Source: Nitrosospira sp. (lineage in GTDB: Bacteria > Pseudomonadota > Gammaproteobacteria > Burkholderiales > Nitrosomonadaceae). Taken from it: DNA of 10,977 bases. The position numbers and the translations under genes were made by a program. Positions 1-6,900 of the stretch are shown one piece after another. The notes beneath the pieces were generated by a model. That model was not told where the DNA came from and made no database searches. It saw nothing but the letters and a program-made list of their open reading frames with translations. Position 1 is the first letter of the stretch, and each line of letters begins with the position of its first letter. The stretch is taken from assembly GCA_030453055.1 (NCBI GenBank), contig JAKDLC010000041.1, positions 1 through 10,977 on the forward strand. Direction: 5' to 3'.

Positions 1-14
1 CATTTAGTGTTCTG

Positions 15-362
15 CTAATTGAGGACAGTTGCAGAGTTGACAAAAATAATCTTATCGAAGGTACGATTCAGCGTTTTGCTGTTAAAATTTTGCATAACCA
101 TGCTTTGCTCAAAACGGACACGATCGCCCACCTTTACTCGAGTCGTGGGAGCCGCAATCCAGAAACGTTTTTCAGTGTTCGCCAATTCCATGTAAGTATA
201 CCCCGGTGCATCCAGCGTGGAGAGAACTTTGCCTTCGTTGGCTGGCATCCCCTTTGCCGTGTTCGTGGTATTGGCGCCGACTTTCTCCGCGGCGACCGCA
301 TGTAATGGATTCAATAGGGTAAGTCCGATTGAAAAAACCGCTGCTAAGTGAGATATTTTCAA
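15..362 (-). CDS. Small exported NrfJ-like protein
   Basis: A 115-residue protein read with a TTG start. Upstream on the coding strand is GGAGG (plus 368-372), 5 nt from the TTG. The resulting N-terminus, MKISHLAAVFSIGLTLLNPL followed by HAVAA, is a textbook signal peptide with cleavage near AVAA/EK. The in-frame ATG at 410 would add 16 residues including two Cys ahead of the signal, so I prefer TTG. The mature part has the pattern GKVLSTLDAPGYTYMEL, FWIAAPTTRVKVGDRVRF, then FNSKTLNRTFDKIIFV. This resembles the small beta-rich (OB/SH3-like) periplasmic proteins annotated NrfJ-like, often found near nitrite reductase or cytochrome genes. The family resemblance is from memory and the function is unknown. 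It is transcribed divergently from the small gene at 525. Confidence 0.72.
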   Translation of the reverse strand: MKISHLAAVFSIGLTLLNPLHAVAAEKVGANTTNTAKGMPANEGKVLSTLDAPGYTYMELANTEKRFWIAAPTTRVKVGDRVRFEQSMVMQNFNSKTLNRTFDKIIFVNSATVLN

Positions 363-524
363 AACCGCCTCCGGTACAGGTATATTGCAAACTGGCATGA
401 TACACGTCAATCATTGGAGTTCCAATCGGAGATACCGTTTCTATATGGCGTTTGCTCAGGTTATCGTGCTTTCCCGCAGTCGGATTTTATGTAAAATAAC
501 GCCATAGAGCATGGAGGTCAAGTT

Positions 525-725
525 ATGGATTTAGAATGGAAAGTGGTTGATGAGCACCACCAGGAGGTATTCATCGATAAGCACGTCAGAGGCCTGCTCT
601 GGATTACGTCTGCCGGTTTCTCTTTTTGGCACAGTTACCCAAACCCGGCGGTGGATCTCTCCCATGTAAAGGATATCGAAGAAGCGAAAAAGGTGGTAGA
701 GGCCGCGCTTCGTTTAGAGGCGTAA
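525..725 (+). CDS. Small hypothetical protein, 66 aa
   Basis: The ATG is preceded by an ideal GGAGG at 513-517 with a 7-nt gap, the strongest ribosome site in this part of the window, which argues for a real gene despite its size. The 66-residue product has no signal peptide, no membrane segment and no Cys. The first half is predicted to be beta-rich (EWKVVDEHHQEVFIDKHVRG, then LLWITSAGFSFWHSYP) and the end is a charged amphipathic helix (DIEEAKKVVEAALRLEA). I do not recognise the family. It stands alone between a divergent exported protein and a convergent secreted protein. It is followed about 50 nt later by a GC-rich hairpin (777-798) that could help end its transcript, although that hairpin lacks a clear U-tract. 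Confidence 0.72.
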   Translation: MDLEWKVVDEHHQEVFIDKHVRGLLWITSAGFSFWHSYPNPAVDLSHVKDIEEAKKVVEAALRLEA

Positions 726-770
726 CAAGGGACACTAGAAAACCGGCCGTCCAACTGCCGGATTTAGGAA

Positions 771-873
771 TAAAGCACCCCGCCGCAAGCAGCGGGGTAT
801 TAACTGCGCTCTTATAATTCGCTGGCTTTCAGCCAGCCTTCGCCCCAAGGGGTGGGGAATTAAACCCGCAGAG
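771..873. repeat. Hairpin-rich intergenic repeat element, copy 1
   Basis: Three hairpins lie head to tail in the gap between two convergent genes. ACCCCGC (777-783) pairs with GCGGGGT (792-798). GCTGGC and GCCAGC enclose TTTCA near 821-837. CCCC/GGGG arms lie near 843-852, followed by TGGGGAATTAAACCCGC. The last part recurs in diverged form at 2713-2745, so this is probably a dispersed palindromic repeat rather than a private terminator. The first hairpin may still act as a terminator for the small gene at 525. The boundaries are approximate and the element class is unknown. Confidence 0.5.
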
Positions 874-905
874 ATTAAATGAGCGGTCGACTACCGGATT
901 CAGGT

Positions 906-1376
906 TCAAGGATTCCCCGTCCACGGATCGCTCCGACGATCAGTCTGGGGAGCAGTCCGTGGATCAAAGACGAAAATGGAGGGCGCCTGGCCATCCAGCG
1001 CAGTCGACGAGCCCGGCGATGCAGGTTGCAGGACGGTGACGCCTGGAACCATTGGCGTCTCCGTTACGGATTGTGCAGCTTGTGGGGGAGGGGTCCCACT
1101 GAAACCTCCCTGATTTTTACGCGCACAGATAGCGGTTCCTTGCTCCGCGCTTGTTCCCGCTTTCTGTTCTGCGGCTTCGCATGCCAGCGTTTGATAAACG
1201 GGCATGAATTTCGCCGCCTCCTCGTACTTGCCCACTTCCATCAACTCCTTCACGTGCAGCTGTGCATCCCGGAACCTGCTTTGGGCATCTGGCGTTCGAT
1301 AAATCGGATTAGTCTCTTCGGCCCATGCTGCGGTCACGAACAGCGCCGCGAAGATGGCCGCAATTATGGATTTCAC
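906..1376 (-). CDS. Secreted hypothetical protein, Pro/Ser-rich C-terminus
   Basis: A 156-residue ORF starting with GTG (plus 1374-1376). AAGGGG lies upstream with the G-run at plus 1382-1385, 5 nt from the start. Residues 1-19 (MKSIIAAIFAALFVTAAWA) form a clear signal peptide with AWA/EE cleavage, so the product is exported. Residues 30-70 are predicted helical (SRFRDAQLHVKELMEVGKYE and on). Two Cys, C66 and C84, could form a disulfide. From about residue 90 the chain is low-complexity and rich in Pro, Ser, Thr and Gly, suggesting a disordered tail. I do not recognise a family. The gene converges with the small gene at 525 across the hairpin-rich repeat. A dyad lies upstream at 1411-1433. 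Confidence 0.7.
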   Translation of the reverse strand: MKSIIAAIFAALFVTAAWAEETNPIYRTPDAQSRFRDAQLHVKELMEVGKYEEAAKFMPVYQTLACEAAEQKAGTSAEQGTAICARKNQGGFSGTPPPQAAQSVTETPMVPGVTVLQPASPGSSTALDGQAPSIFVFDPRTAPQTDRRSDPWTGNP

Positions 1377-1410
1377 GTTTTCCCCTTTTTATTCAAAAAG
1401 TTATAGAAAG

Positions 1411-1433
1411 AGATCGCATCGTATCATCGATCT
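1411..1433. promoter_or_regulatory. Dyad upstream of the secreted-protein gene
   Basis: AGATCG (1411-1416) and CGATCT (1428-1433) are perfect 6-bp inverted arms separated by 11 nt. They lie 35-57 nt upstream of the GTG start of the leftward gene, a sensible place for an operator or a 5' UTR hairpin. No convincing -35/-10 pair was identified around it, so a regulatory role is only a suggestion. Confidence 0.2.
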
Positions 1434-1484
1434 GATCCCGCACTTCAAAAAACAACCAAGCGTATTTCCATAGGAATCTCAAGA

Positions 1485-1542
1485 ATTTCAGTATCGCCGC
1501 ATTTCAGTATCGCCGCATTTCAGTATCGCCGCATTTCAGTAT
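1485..1542. repeat. Perfect 16-bp tandem repeat, 3.6 copies
   Basis: The unit ATTTCAGTATCGCCGC occurs at 1485-1500, 1501-1516 and 1517-1532 without a mismatch. A fourth partial copy, ATTTCAGTAT, follows at 1533-1542. It lies outside any gene, about 110 nt upstream of the leftward secreted-protein gene. Perfect identity points to recent slippage expansion. The unit is not a multiple of three, consistent with a non-coding location. Confidence 0.92.
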
Positions 1543-1664
1543 TTATGATACGCAACCCTATTTTGTACTGCAATACGTTCATGCATTGCATGATATCCGT
1601 CGTTGGAGGTCCGGAACCTCCGGGCTAGAAAACGTTTCTGAATGAGTTTTTTGACGTAGAACGT

Positions 1665-1699
1665 AAAAAGGCCCGGCAAGGAGCAGCCTATGCCGAGCC
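1665..1699 (-). terminator. Orphan intrinsic terminator, leftward
   Basis: Read on the minus strand this is a GC-rich hairpin followed by TTTTT. Plus 1670-1681 pairs with 1687-1699, giving eleven base pairs with one C-A mismatch (1673/1696) and one bulged base (1690). The loop is 1682-1686, and the U-tract corresponds to the A-run at 1665-1669. It has the form of a rho-independent terminator for leftward transcription, but no recognisable leftward gene ends just before it. Confidence 0.5.
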
Positions 1700-1807
1700 A
1701 GTGGCATCTACTACAAGAGGGAGAAAAAGTAGATACCTGCCGCAATTTTCTCAAAATCGGCTGGACGCTTCTGTGCGCAGCCGTACATACATTCAAATTT
1801 ATTTTTT

Positions 1808-1976
1808 TCAACCCGGATGTTTCATAAATTCGCGTGATGATTGCGCAGGATTTTGTTTTGTAGGGGGATTTTGTGAGGGAGTGGCGTAGTTATTCATACG
1901 CCCGACTGAGCAAAATTTCCATACAGAACAAAAAACCGGCAAGGGCGCGCGGTAATCTATGAAACGTCCAGGTTAA
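1808..1976. mobile_element. MITE-like element with ~20-bp inverted ends
   Basis: The left arm TCAACCCGGATGTTTCATAA (1808-1827) matches the reverse complement of the right arm (1957-1976) at 16 of 20 positions. Between them is a strong nested hairpin. GGCGTA (1883-1888) pairs with TACGCC (1897-1902), and outside it ATTTTG (1868-1873) pairs with CAAAAT (1911-1916), extendable by further G-U and G-C pairs. The element is about 170 bp and encodes nothing. This is the layout of a miniature inverted-repeat transposable element or the fused ends of a decayed IS. No flanking target duplication was evident by eye. Confidence 0.45.
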
Positions 1977-2080
1977 CACGACACGATCGAGGCTGAAGTC
2001 GGTTTCCACAAAACGAATTTCATCCTGAGACGGGACCATCCAACGGAGCGACCTCCCGCAGTTGCTATTTTTAATTTGCT

Positions 2081-2096
2081 CATAATGTATATTATG
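2081..2096. promoter_or_regulatory. Short AT-rich palindrome
   Basis: CATAAT (2081-2086) and ATTATG (2091-2096) are perfect inverted arms around GTAT. Such AT-rich palindromes often serve as operators of small regulators, but no credible gene follows. The ATG at 2112 has no ribosome site and opens only a short low-complexity frame. It may be a leftover of a lost promoter. Confidence 0.2.
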
Positions 2097-2382
2097 TTAA
2101 ATAGCCTCCAAATGGTTAGCGAAGTAATCGGCCTGAAGGCCGCAAGACGTTTGAAAGAAACACAAAGGAAGCCTGTTGCGGTAAGGTGGAAGCCGCGCTG
2201 GGGTTCGACTTCACGATCCTTACCTGACCAGGTTGCGCCCGGCCTTTTCCTGGCTGGCTGGCTGGTTCACCACCACGCCTCTTGAGCGCAGCAGCAGCCG
2301 GTGGTTTGGAGCCTGCGCCTGCACGCCGGCTCCGAGGGGGCCTTCCCTCACCTCTTGTGCAGTATGGCTGCACTGTGCCAGT

Positions 2383-2522
2383 TTACATCCGCTGGTGACA
2401 ACCCAGGACCTGCCCCGTATCGTTGATATCTCGGCTTGCGCTGCCCACACCGCCTAAAGTACCAAGGTTTCTCATACCCATCCCTTGGGACCGGTGATAA
2501 AAGCATGAGCGTTTCCAGTGGT
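2383..2522 (-). pseudogene. HAF-repeat extracellular protein, frameshifted fragment
   Basis: On the minus strand, one frame encodes TTGNAHAFITGP (plus 2522-2487). The next frame continues with GMGMRNLGTLGG, then VGSASRDINDTGQVLG, and stops at 2383. Joined, these read as one HAF repeat (HAF..., DLGTLGG, INDxGQVxG), a repeat of secreted proteins common in Nitrosospira-type genomes. The join requires a one-base correction near plus 2485-2487, so the frame is broken. After GQVLG the sequence diverges and ends at once, and there is no further repeat on either side. Upstream in the first frame an unrelated stretch (MKREVLTEAQVSALEKKQD, plus 2591-2535) runs into it. I cannot assign that part; it may be residual IS or phage coding sequence. 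Confidence 0.6.
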
Positions 2523-2638
2523 GAAAGACAAACCGTCCTGCTTCTTCTCCAGAGCAGAAACCTGCGCTTCGGTTAGCACTTCCCGTTTCATACGGAGCGC
2601 TACAGCCACCAACGCTTCTTGAATGATTCAGGCCGCAG

Positions 2639-2722
2639 TATTCACAAAATGACCACCAATACCTCATATTCCCTTGACAATATTCACAAAATTACCACCA
2701 ATACATCATATTCCCCTGACAA
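2639..2722. repeat. Two tandem 42-bp units, possible IS tip
   Basis: Positions 2639-2680 and 2681-2722 are direct repeats differing at 3 of 42 positions. On the minus strand each unit starts near TGTCARGGGAATATGA and continues with GTATTGGTGGT, then ATTTTGTGAATA. Multiple short direct repeats beginning TGT at the very tip are a known feature of IS21-family ends. The array also marks a sharp boundary with the dispersed repeat that begins at about 2713. I take it as a candidate IS terminus, with no transposase in the window. Confidence 0.5.
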
Positions 2723-2747
2723 GGGGCGTGGTAATTTAAACCTGCGC
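2711..2747. repeat. Diverged partial copy 2 of the intergenic repeat
   Basis: AAGGGGCGTGGTAATTTAAA followed by CCTGCG corresponds, with small indels, to AAGGGGTGGGGAATTAAACC followed by CGCAG in the element at 771-873. A CCCC/GGGG hairpin precedes the conserved stretch in both places. The hairpins that precede it in copy 1 are absent here, replaced by the 42-bp tandem units, so this copy looks truncated on its left. Confidence 0.45.
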
Positions 2748-2918
2748 TGATCAGTTGAAGAAAAGCTACTGCGGAAGTGTCGCGTTTGACCGATGAATCG
2801 ATCATTCGCACTTCATGATCGTCAGTCTATCAGAACCGTGGCAGCGTGATGGCACGCAGCTAACTGCTCTCGGTGTGCGAATTACTTGTTTGTCCTGGAA
2901 GGGAAAACCTGGAAGCTT

Positions 2919-3845
2919 ATGGGCCCGCAACTCACCATCCATACGATTGACGTCGAGCAGGGAGAAAGTACGCTCGTTGTCGCGGCAGACGTGGCAGCCG
3001 GACGACACCGGACGATATTGATCGATGGCGGGCTACTCGGGTATGCGGAGATAGTCCACAACTTTATCGATCCCATCCTCAGAGGTTACGGTTACCCCCT
3101 CGATCACATTCTCGTCAGCCACTACGACAAGGACCACTCAGAGGGAGTCGTAGGACTCCTGAATGCGGACAACATGCGAGTCGTAAGCGAGGCCATCTCG
3201 AACGCGGTGGCAAATGCGGCGCAATGGGCCGCAGCAGGCACTCGCCCCCAGCAAATCGCCTGCGGAGCTTTGGCCGCATCGGCAACGATCCTCGGAGCTT
3301 GCGGCCTGAACGTGAACCAAATCCTGACAATGTGCCAAGTTGTTTTTCCCCGAGCTGTCGGGAAGACAGACGACGAGGCCGCCAAGATTGGATTTAACTA
3401 TGCCGTGGAGCATACCAGTAAGCTTCAGAGCTTTCCCACCCTCTTTTCCACCCTTCAGGTCGGCGAAACCGGGAGACGCATCGCAAAAATATCCTCGGTC
3501 GTTGCGGCGATTGCCATCGCGTCGGGAAACAATCCGGCTACTGCAGCCTTCGGCGCCATCTTCCTCTTGATTGCCAGAACACTTCCCAATCAGCTACGGT
3601 TCGATACCGGGGACCGGCACTGTAACGTCCATCTTATCGATATCGGGCAACCGATTTGGCCATCACAATCCGCCGGGATAGACGCCGACGCGGCGATCGG
3701 GCGACCCATAACGAACGCGAATCGGATTCCCGCGATATTCTGCCTGGCAATCAACTCCTGGGTTTGGCAAGGCATAGGCGATAATCCTGTTCAGACCGTC
3801 TGGAGGCGCAAGGCTGTGGGCCGCACGTTCAAACTTGAGTTGTAA
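2919..3845 (+). CDS. MBL-fold metallohydrolase, ComEC-like, probably truncated
   Basis: A 308-residue frame from ATG 2919, which places the fold's first strand (LTIHTIDVEQGEST) directly at the N-terminus. A TTG at 2886 would add 11 residues and has no visible ribosome site. GGAAG lies only 3 nt before 2919, so the start is uncertain. LIDGG is at residues 34-38. The metal-site motif SHYDKDH is at residues 67-73, an H-x-D-x-D-H form typical of ComEC/Rec2-type beta-lactamase-fold domains. Residues 84-220 form a long Ala-rich, partly hydrophobic insertion. The later ligand motifs (a TGD-like Asp and the final His) are not seen, and the frame ends soon after NSWVWQG. This suggests loss of the C-terminal part and perhaps an inactive remnant. 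There is no signal peptide. It precedes the efflux operon by 61 nt on the same strand. Confidence 0.6.
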   Translation: MGPQLTIHTIDVEQGESTLVVAADVAAGRHRTILIDGGLLGYAEIVHNFIDPILRGYGYPLDHILVSHYDKDHSEGVVGLLNADNMRVVSEAISNAVANAAQWAAAGTRPQQIACGALAASATILGACGLNVNQILTMCQVVFPRAVGKTDDEAAKIGFNYAVEHTSKLQSFPTLFSTLQVGETGRRIAKISSVVAAIAIASGNNPATAAFGAIFLLIARTLPNQLRFDTGDRHCNVHLIDIGQPIWPSQSAGIDADAAIGRPITNANRIPAIFCLAINSWVWQGIGDNPVQTVWRRKAVGRTFKLEL

Positions 3846-3863
3846 TGATCATGCAGTATTGTA

Positions 3864-3883
3864 GGTAAATGAATTTTTTTACC
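3864..3883. promoter_or_regulatory. Dyad in the leader of the efflux operon
   Basis: GGTAAA (3864-3869) and TTTACC (3878-3883) are perfect inverted arms with an 8-nt AT-rich spacer. They lie 24-43 nt upstream of the permease ATG, just before its ribosome site (AGAGG, 3893-3897, 9-nt gap). It could be a repressor operator or an mRNA hairpin affecting initiation. The gap between genes is only 61 nt, and no clear -35/-10 pair was found in it. Confidence 0.3.
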
Positions 3884-3906
3884 GAAGGTATAAGAGGAAA
3901 TAGAGT

Positions 3907-6900
3907 ATGAATCAGATAGTACTTATTGCGTTACGCAGGCCTTACACCTTCGTGGTTCTTTCGATTCTGATCGTCATATTCGGAATCAGGGCGATACGGC
4001 ACTCGCCGACAGACGTCTTTCCCACTATCAAGATTCCCGTGATCTCCGTAGTCTGGGCCTACGCCGGCATGTTGCCGCTGGATGTGTCGGGTCGTATCAC
4101 TTTTTACTTCGAACGCTTCTTAACCTCGACGGTGGAAGGTATCTCGGATATCGTCAGCCAGGCGTACTATGGCATCAGCATCACGAATATTTTTCTTCAG
4201 CCCCACACCAACCTCCCTGGCGCAGAAGCGGAAGTCACAGCCATAGCCCAGACGATTGTCAAGGCGCTGCCGCCGGATATTTCGCCGCCCATGATCATGC
4301 GGCTGGAAGCCTCTCAGGTAGCGGTAGCCAGCCTGCAGGTTACCTCGGACGAGATGACGCCGGCAGACCTCTATAATCTTTCTTATAACCAACTCAGGCC
4401 CCTGATTGTCGTGATCCCCGGGGCGATTGTTCCGCATCCTTACGGTGGAAAGCCCAAGCAGCTTCTGGTATCCCTCGATCAAGACAAGATGCTGGCTCGC
4501 AATATATCGCCAACCGATGTCCATGCGGCTTTCGATCGCCAGAATATCGTGCTGCCCGCGGGCGACATGAAGATCAAGCAGACCGACTGGATGGTCCAGA
4601 CAAACGCGATGCCGCCGGAAATTCCGGAATTCAACAATATCCCGATAAAGCGGGAAGGAAATTCGTTCGTTTTCTTGCGCGACGTCGCCGATGTCCAGCT
4701 CGCGGGTCCGCCGCAAACAAACTCCGTCATCGTGGACGGTAAACAGGCCGTCATTATTGTCGTCATGAAAAGTGGCGAGGCATCGACCCTGGACGTGGTC
4801 GACGGCATCAGGGCAACTCTTCCGCGCATCAAGGAAATCGTACCGTCCCATGTGGACGTTAGAATCATCACCGATGCATCGGTCTTCGTGCGGGAATCCA
4901 TCAACGAGGTGACGCATGAGATGGCGATCGCGGGCCTGCTTGTCGGTTTGATCGTCATGCTCATGCTCGGCTCGTGGCGTCCCATGGTAGTCGTGACGAC
5001 TTCCATTCCGTTGTGTATTTTAACCTCCCTCATCTTCCTGGAAGTGCTGGGAGAGTCGATGAATGTCATGACGCTGGGCGGATTGGCGCTGGCGGTAGGG
5101 ATTCTTGTCGACGATGCGACAGTGATGATCGAGAACATCGATACCCACCTGGAAATGGGCAAGGAACTCGATGAGGCAATCATCGACGCGGCAAACCAGA
5201 TCGTCATTCCGACGCTGCTCGCCACATTATGCATATGCATTGTCTGGCTGCCGCTGTTCACGCTTTCCGGCGTATCGGGCTATCTGTTCAAGCCGATGGC
5301 GCTGGCGGTGATATTCGCCATGCTGGCGTCCTTCATCCTGTCGCGTACGCTCGTGCCGACCATGGCAAAATATCTTATCAAGCATCCTCACGCGGAAGGA
5401 CACGGAAAGGAAGGCGACCACCATAGCGAGAAAAAACCGGGAGGGGAGGCTGCCGGTTTCAAGGAGAAGTTAAAACATCATATGGGGATTTTCTCTCGTT
5501 TTCAGGTGGCATTCGAAACTCGCTTTCTTCAATTCTGCGCCTGGTATGGCGGGCTGCTCGAACAAACAATTGCGAATCGCCGCCGGTTCGTAACGATCAT
5601 GCTGGCTTTCGCGCTCCTCTCCCTTATTCTGTTCTACTTCAATGGCCGCGATTTTTTTCCGGAGGTCAGGTCAGGGACCATCCAGATGCATATGCGGGCG
5701 CCTCTCGGCACGCGGATAGAATCCGTAAACCGCATCACCACGCTTGTTGCGGAGGATATCTCGCGAATGCTTCCCGGTCAGGTTGAAGGCGTCATCAGCA
5801 ATTGCGGCTTACCCGTCGGGCCGCATAATCTGGCCTTTATTCCGACGCCCACGATCGGAACGCAGGACTGCGACCTGACGATCACCCTGTTCGACGACAA
5901 ATCAGCGGTGTGGGATATCCGGAAAATTATCCATCACGGTCTGAAGGAGCGCTATCCGGGGAGCGAATTCACCTTTCAGCCAGCCGATCTGATAGCGAAA
6001 ATCTTGAATTTCGGTGCTCCTTCTCCGATTACTGTTCAGGTCAACGGGATGGATATATACGCAAACTACGAATACGCGCGCAAATTGCAAGGCAAGCTGC
6101 GTAAGATCGCCGGTTCCTCCGACGTGGTGATCCAGCAAACCATGCGCACGCCCACCCTGTTTGTTGAAGGCCTGAGGGCATATGGACTCGGCGTTGGCCT
6201 GAGCGAAGCGGATATTGCCCTGAATATGCTGATAACGACTAACGGAACGCAGCAGATCGACCAGAAATACTGGCTGGATCTGAAGACCGGCATGTCATAC
6301 CAGATCAACATCTATCAGCCTCAACCTCAAGTCGCAAGTATCAATGACTTGAACAAGATTCCTGTCAAGTCGATAGGCGAAGGCAGCCTGGATGAGGATT
6401 ATCGACTCCTGGGCAATCTGACGCAGAAATCGCCGGTAGGCACGCCCGGCCTGGTCACCCACAGGGGCATCATGCCGTTGATTGAAGTGTATGTGTCCGC
6501 CGAAGGGCGGGGGCTTGGCGGCGTGCTGGAGGACGTCAAGAAAATTGTCGCGGAGATGGACGATGAAGTTCCCCGCGGCTCCGATGTCCAAATCGCCGGC
6601 CAGGCCGCGAATATGGTTACCACCTATGGCGAACTGCTTATCGGTCTCGTAGCGGCTGTGGTGCTGATCTATCTCTTGCTTGTCGTCAATTTTCAATCAT
6701 GGCTGGTTCCCTTCATCATCATTACAGCCCTGCCCGGCGCTTTGGCAGGCATTGCCTGGGCCCTGTTCCTGACCCAGACGAATATTTCCGTCCCGGCTCT
6801 GACAGGCGCCATCATGGCCATGGGAACGGCGACGGCGAATTCCATACTGGTCGTGTCCTATGCGCTGGAGCGCATCGAAGCGCATGGCGACCCGCTGCTG

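Larger units (their letters stand above)
1407..2382. other. Gene-poor region with repeats and element debris
   Basis: I find no ORF here with both a plausible ribosome site and a recognisable product. The stretch holds a dyad (1411-1433), a 16-bp tandem repeat (1485-1542), a leftward terminator-like hairpin (1665-1699), a MITE-like element (1808-1976) and a small palindrome (2081-2096). Between about 1977 and 2382 I see only unassigned sequence. The GC-rich part at 2160-2360 gives open frames on both strands, but they are of low complexity and have no start signals. Confidence 0.6.

Noticed and set aside
879..1406. Rightward 175-residue frame
   Set aside because: It is antisense to the leftward secreted-protein gene, which has a signal peptide and a ribosome site.
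1536..1811. Leftward 91-residue open frame
   Set aside because: It runs through the terminator-like hairpin and the 16-bp repeat end, has no ribosome site, and gives no recognisable protein.
2112..2285. Short rightward frame after the AT-rich palindrome, first considered as a small antitoxin-like gene
   Set aside because: There is no Shine-Dalgarno, the C-terminus is low-complexity, and no partner gene follows.
2116..2457. Several overlapping open frames on both strands in the GC-rich stretch
   Set aside because: The frames are biased by GC-rich composition, have no start signals, and resemble no family I know.
2844..2857. Small GCGTG/CACGC hairpin before the MBL gene
   Set aside because: A 5-bp stem with no U-tract or conserved context is expected by chance.
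4120..5261. Long leftward frames inside the permease gene
   Set aside because: They are antisense shadows of a strongly conserved RND gene, with no own start signals.
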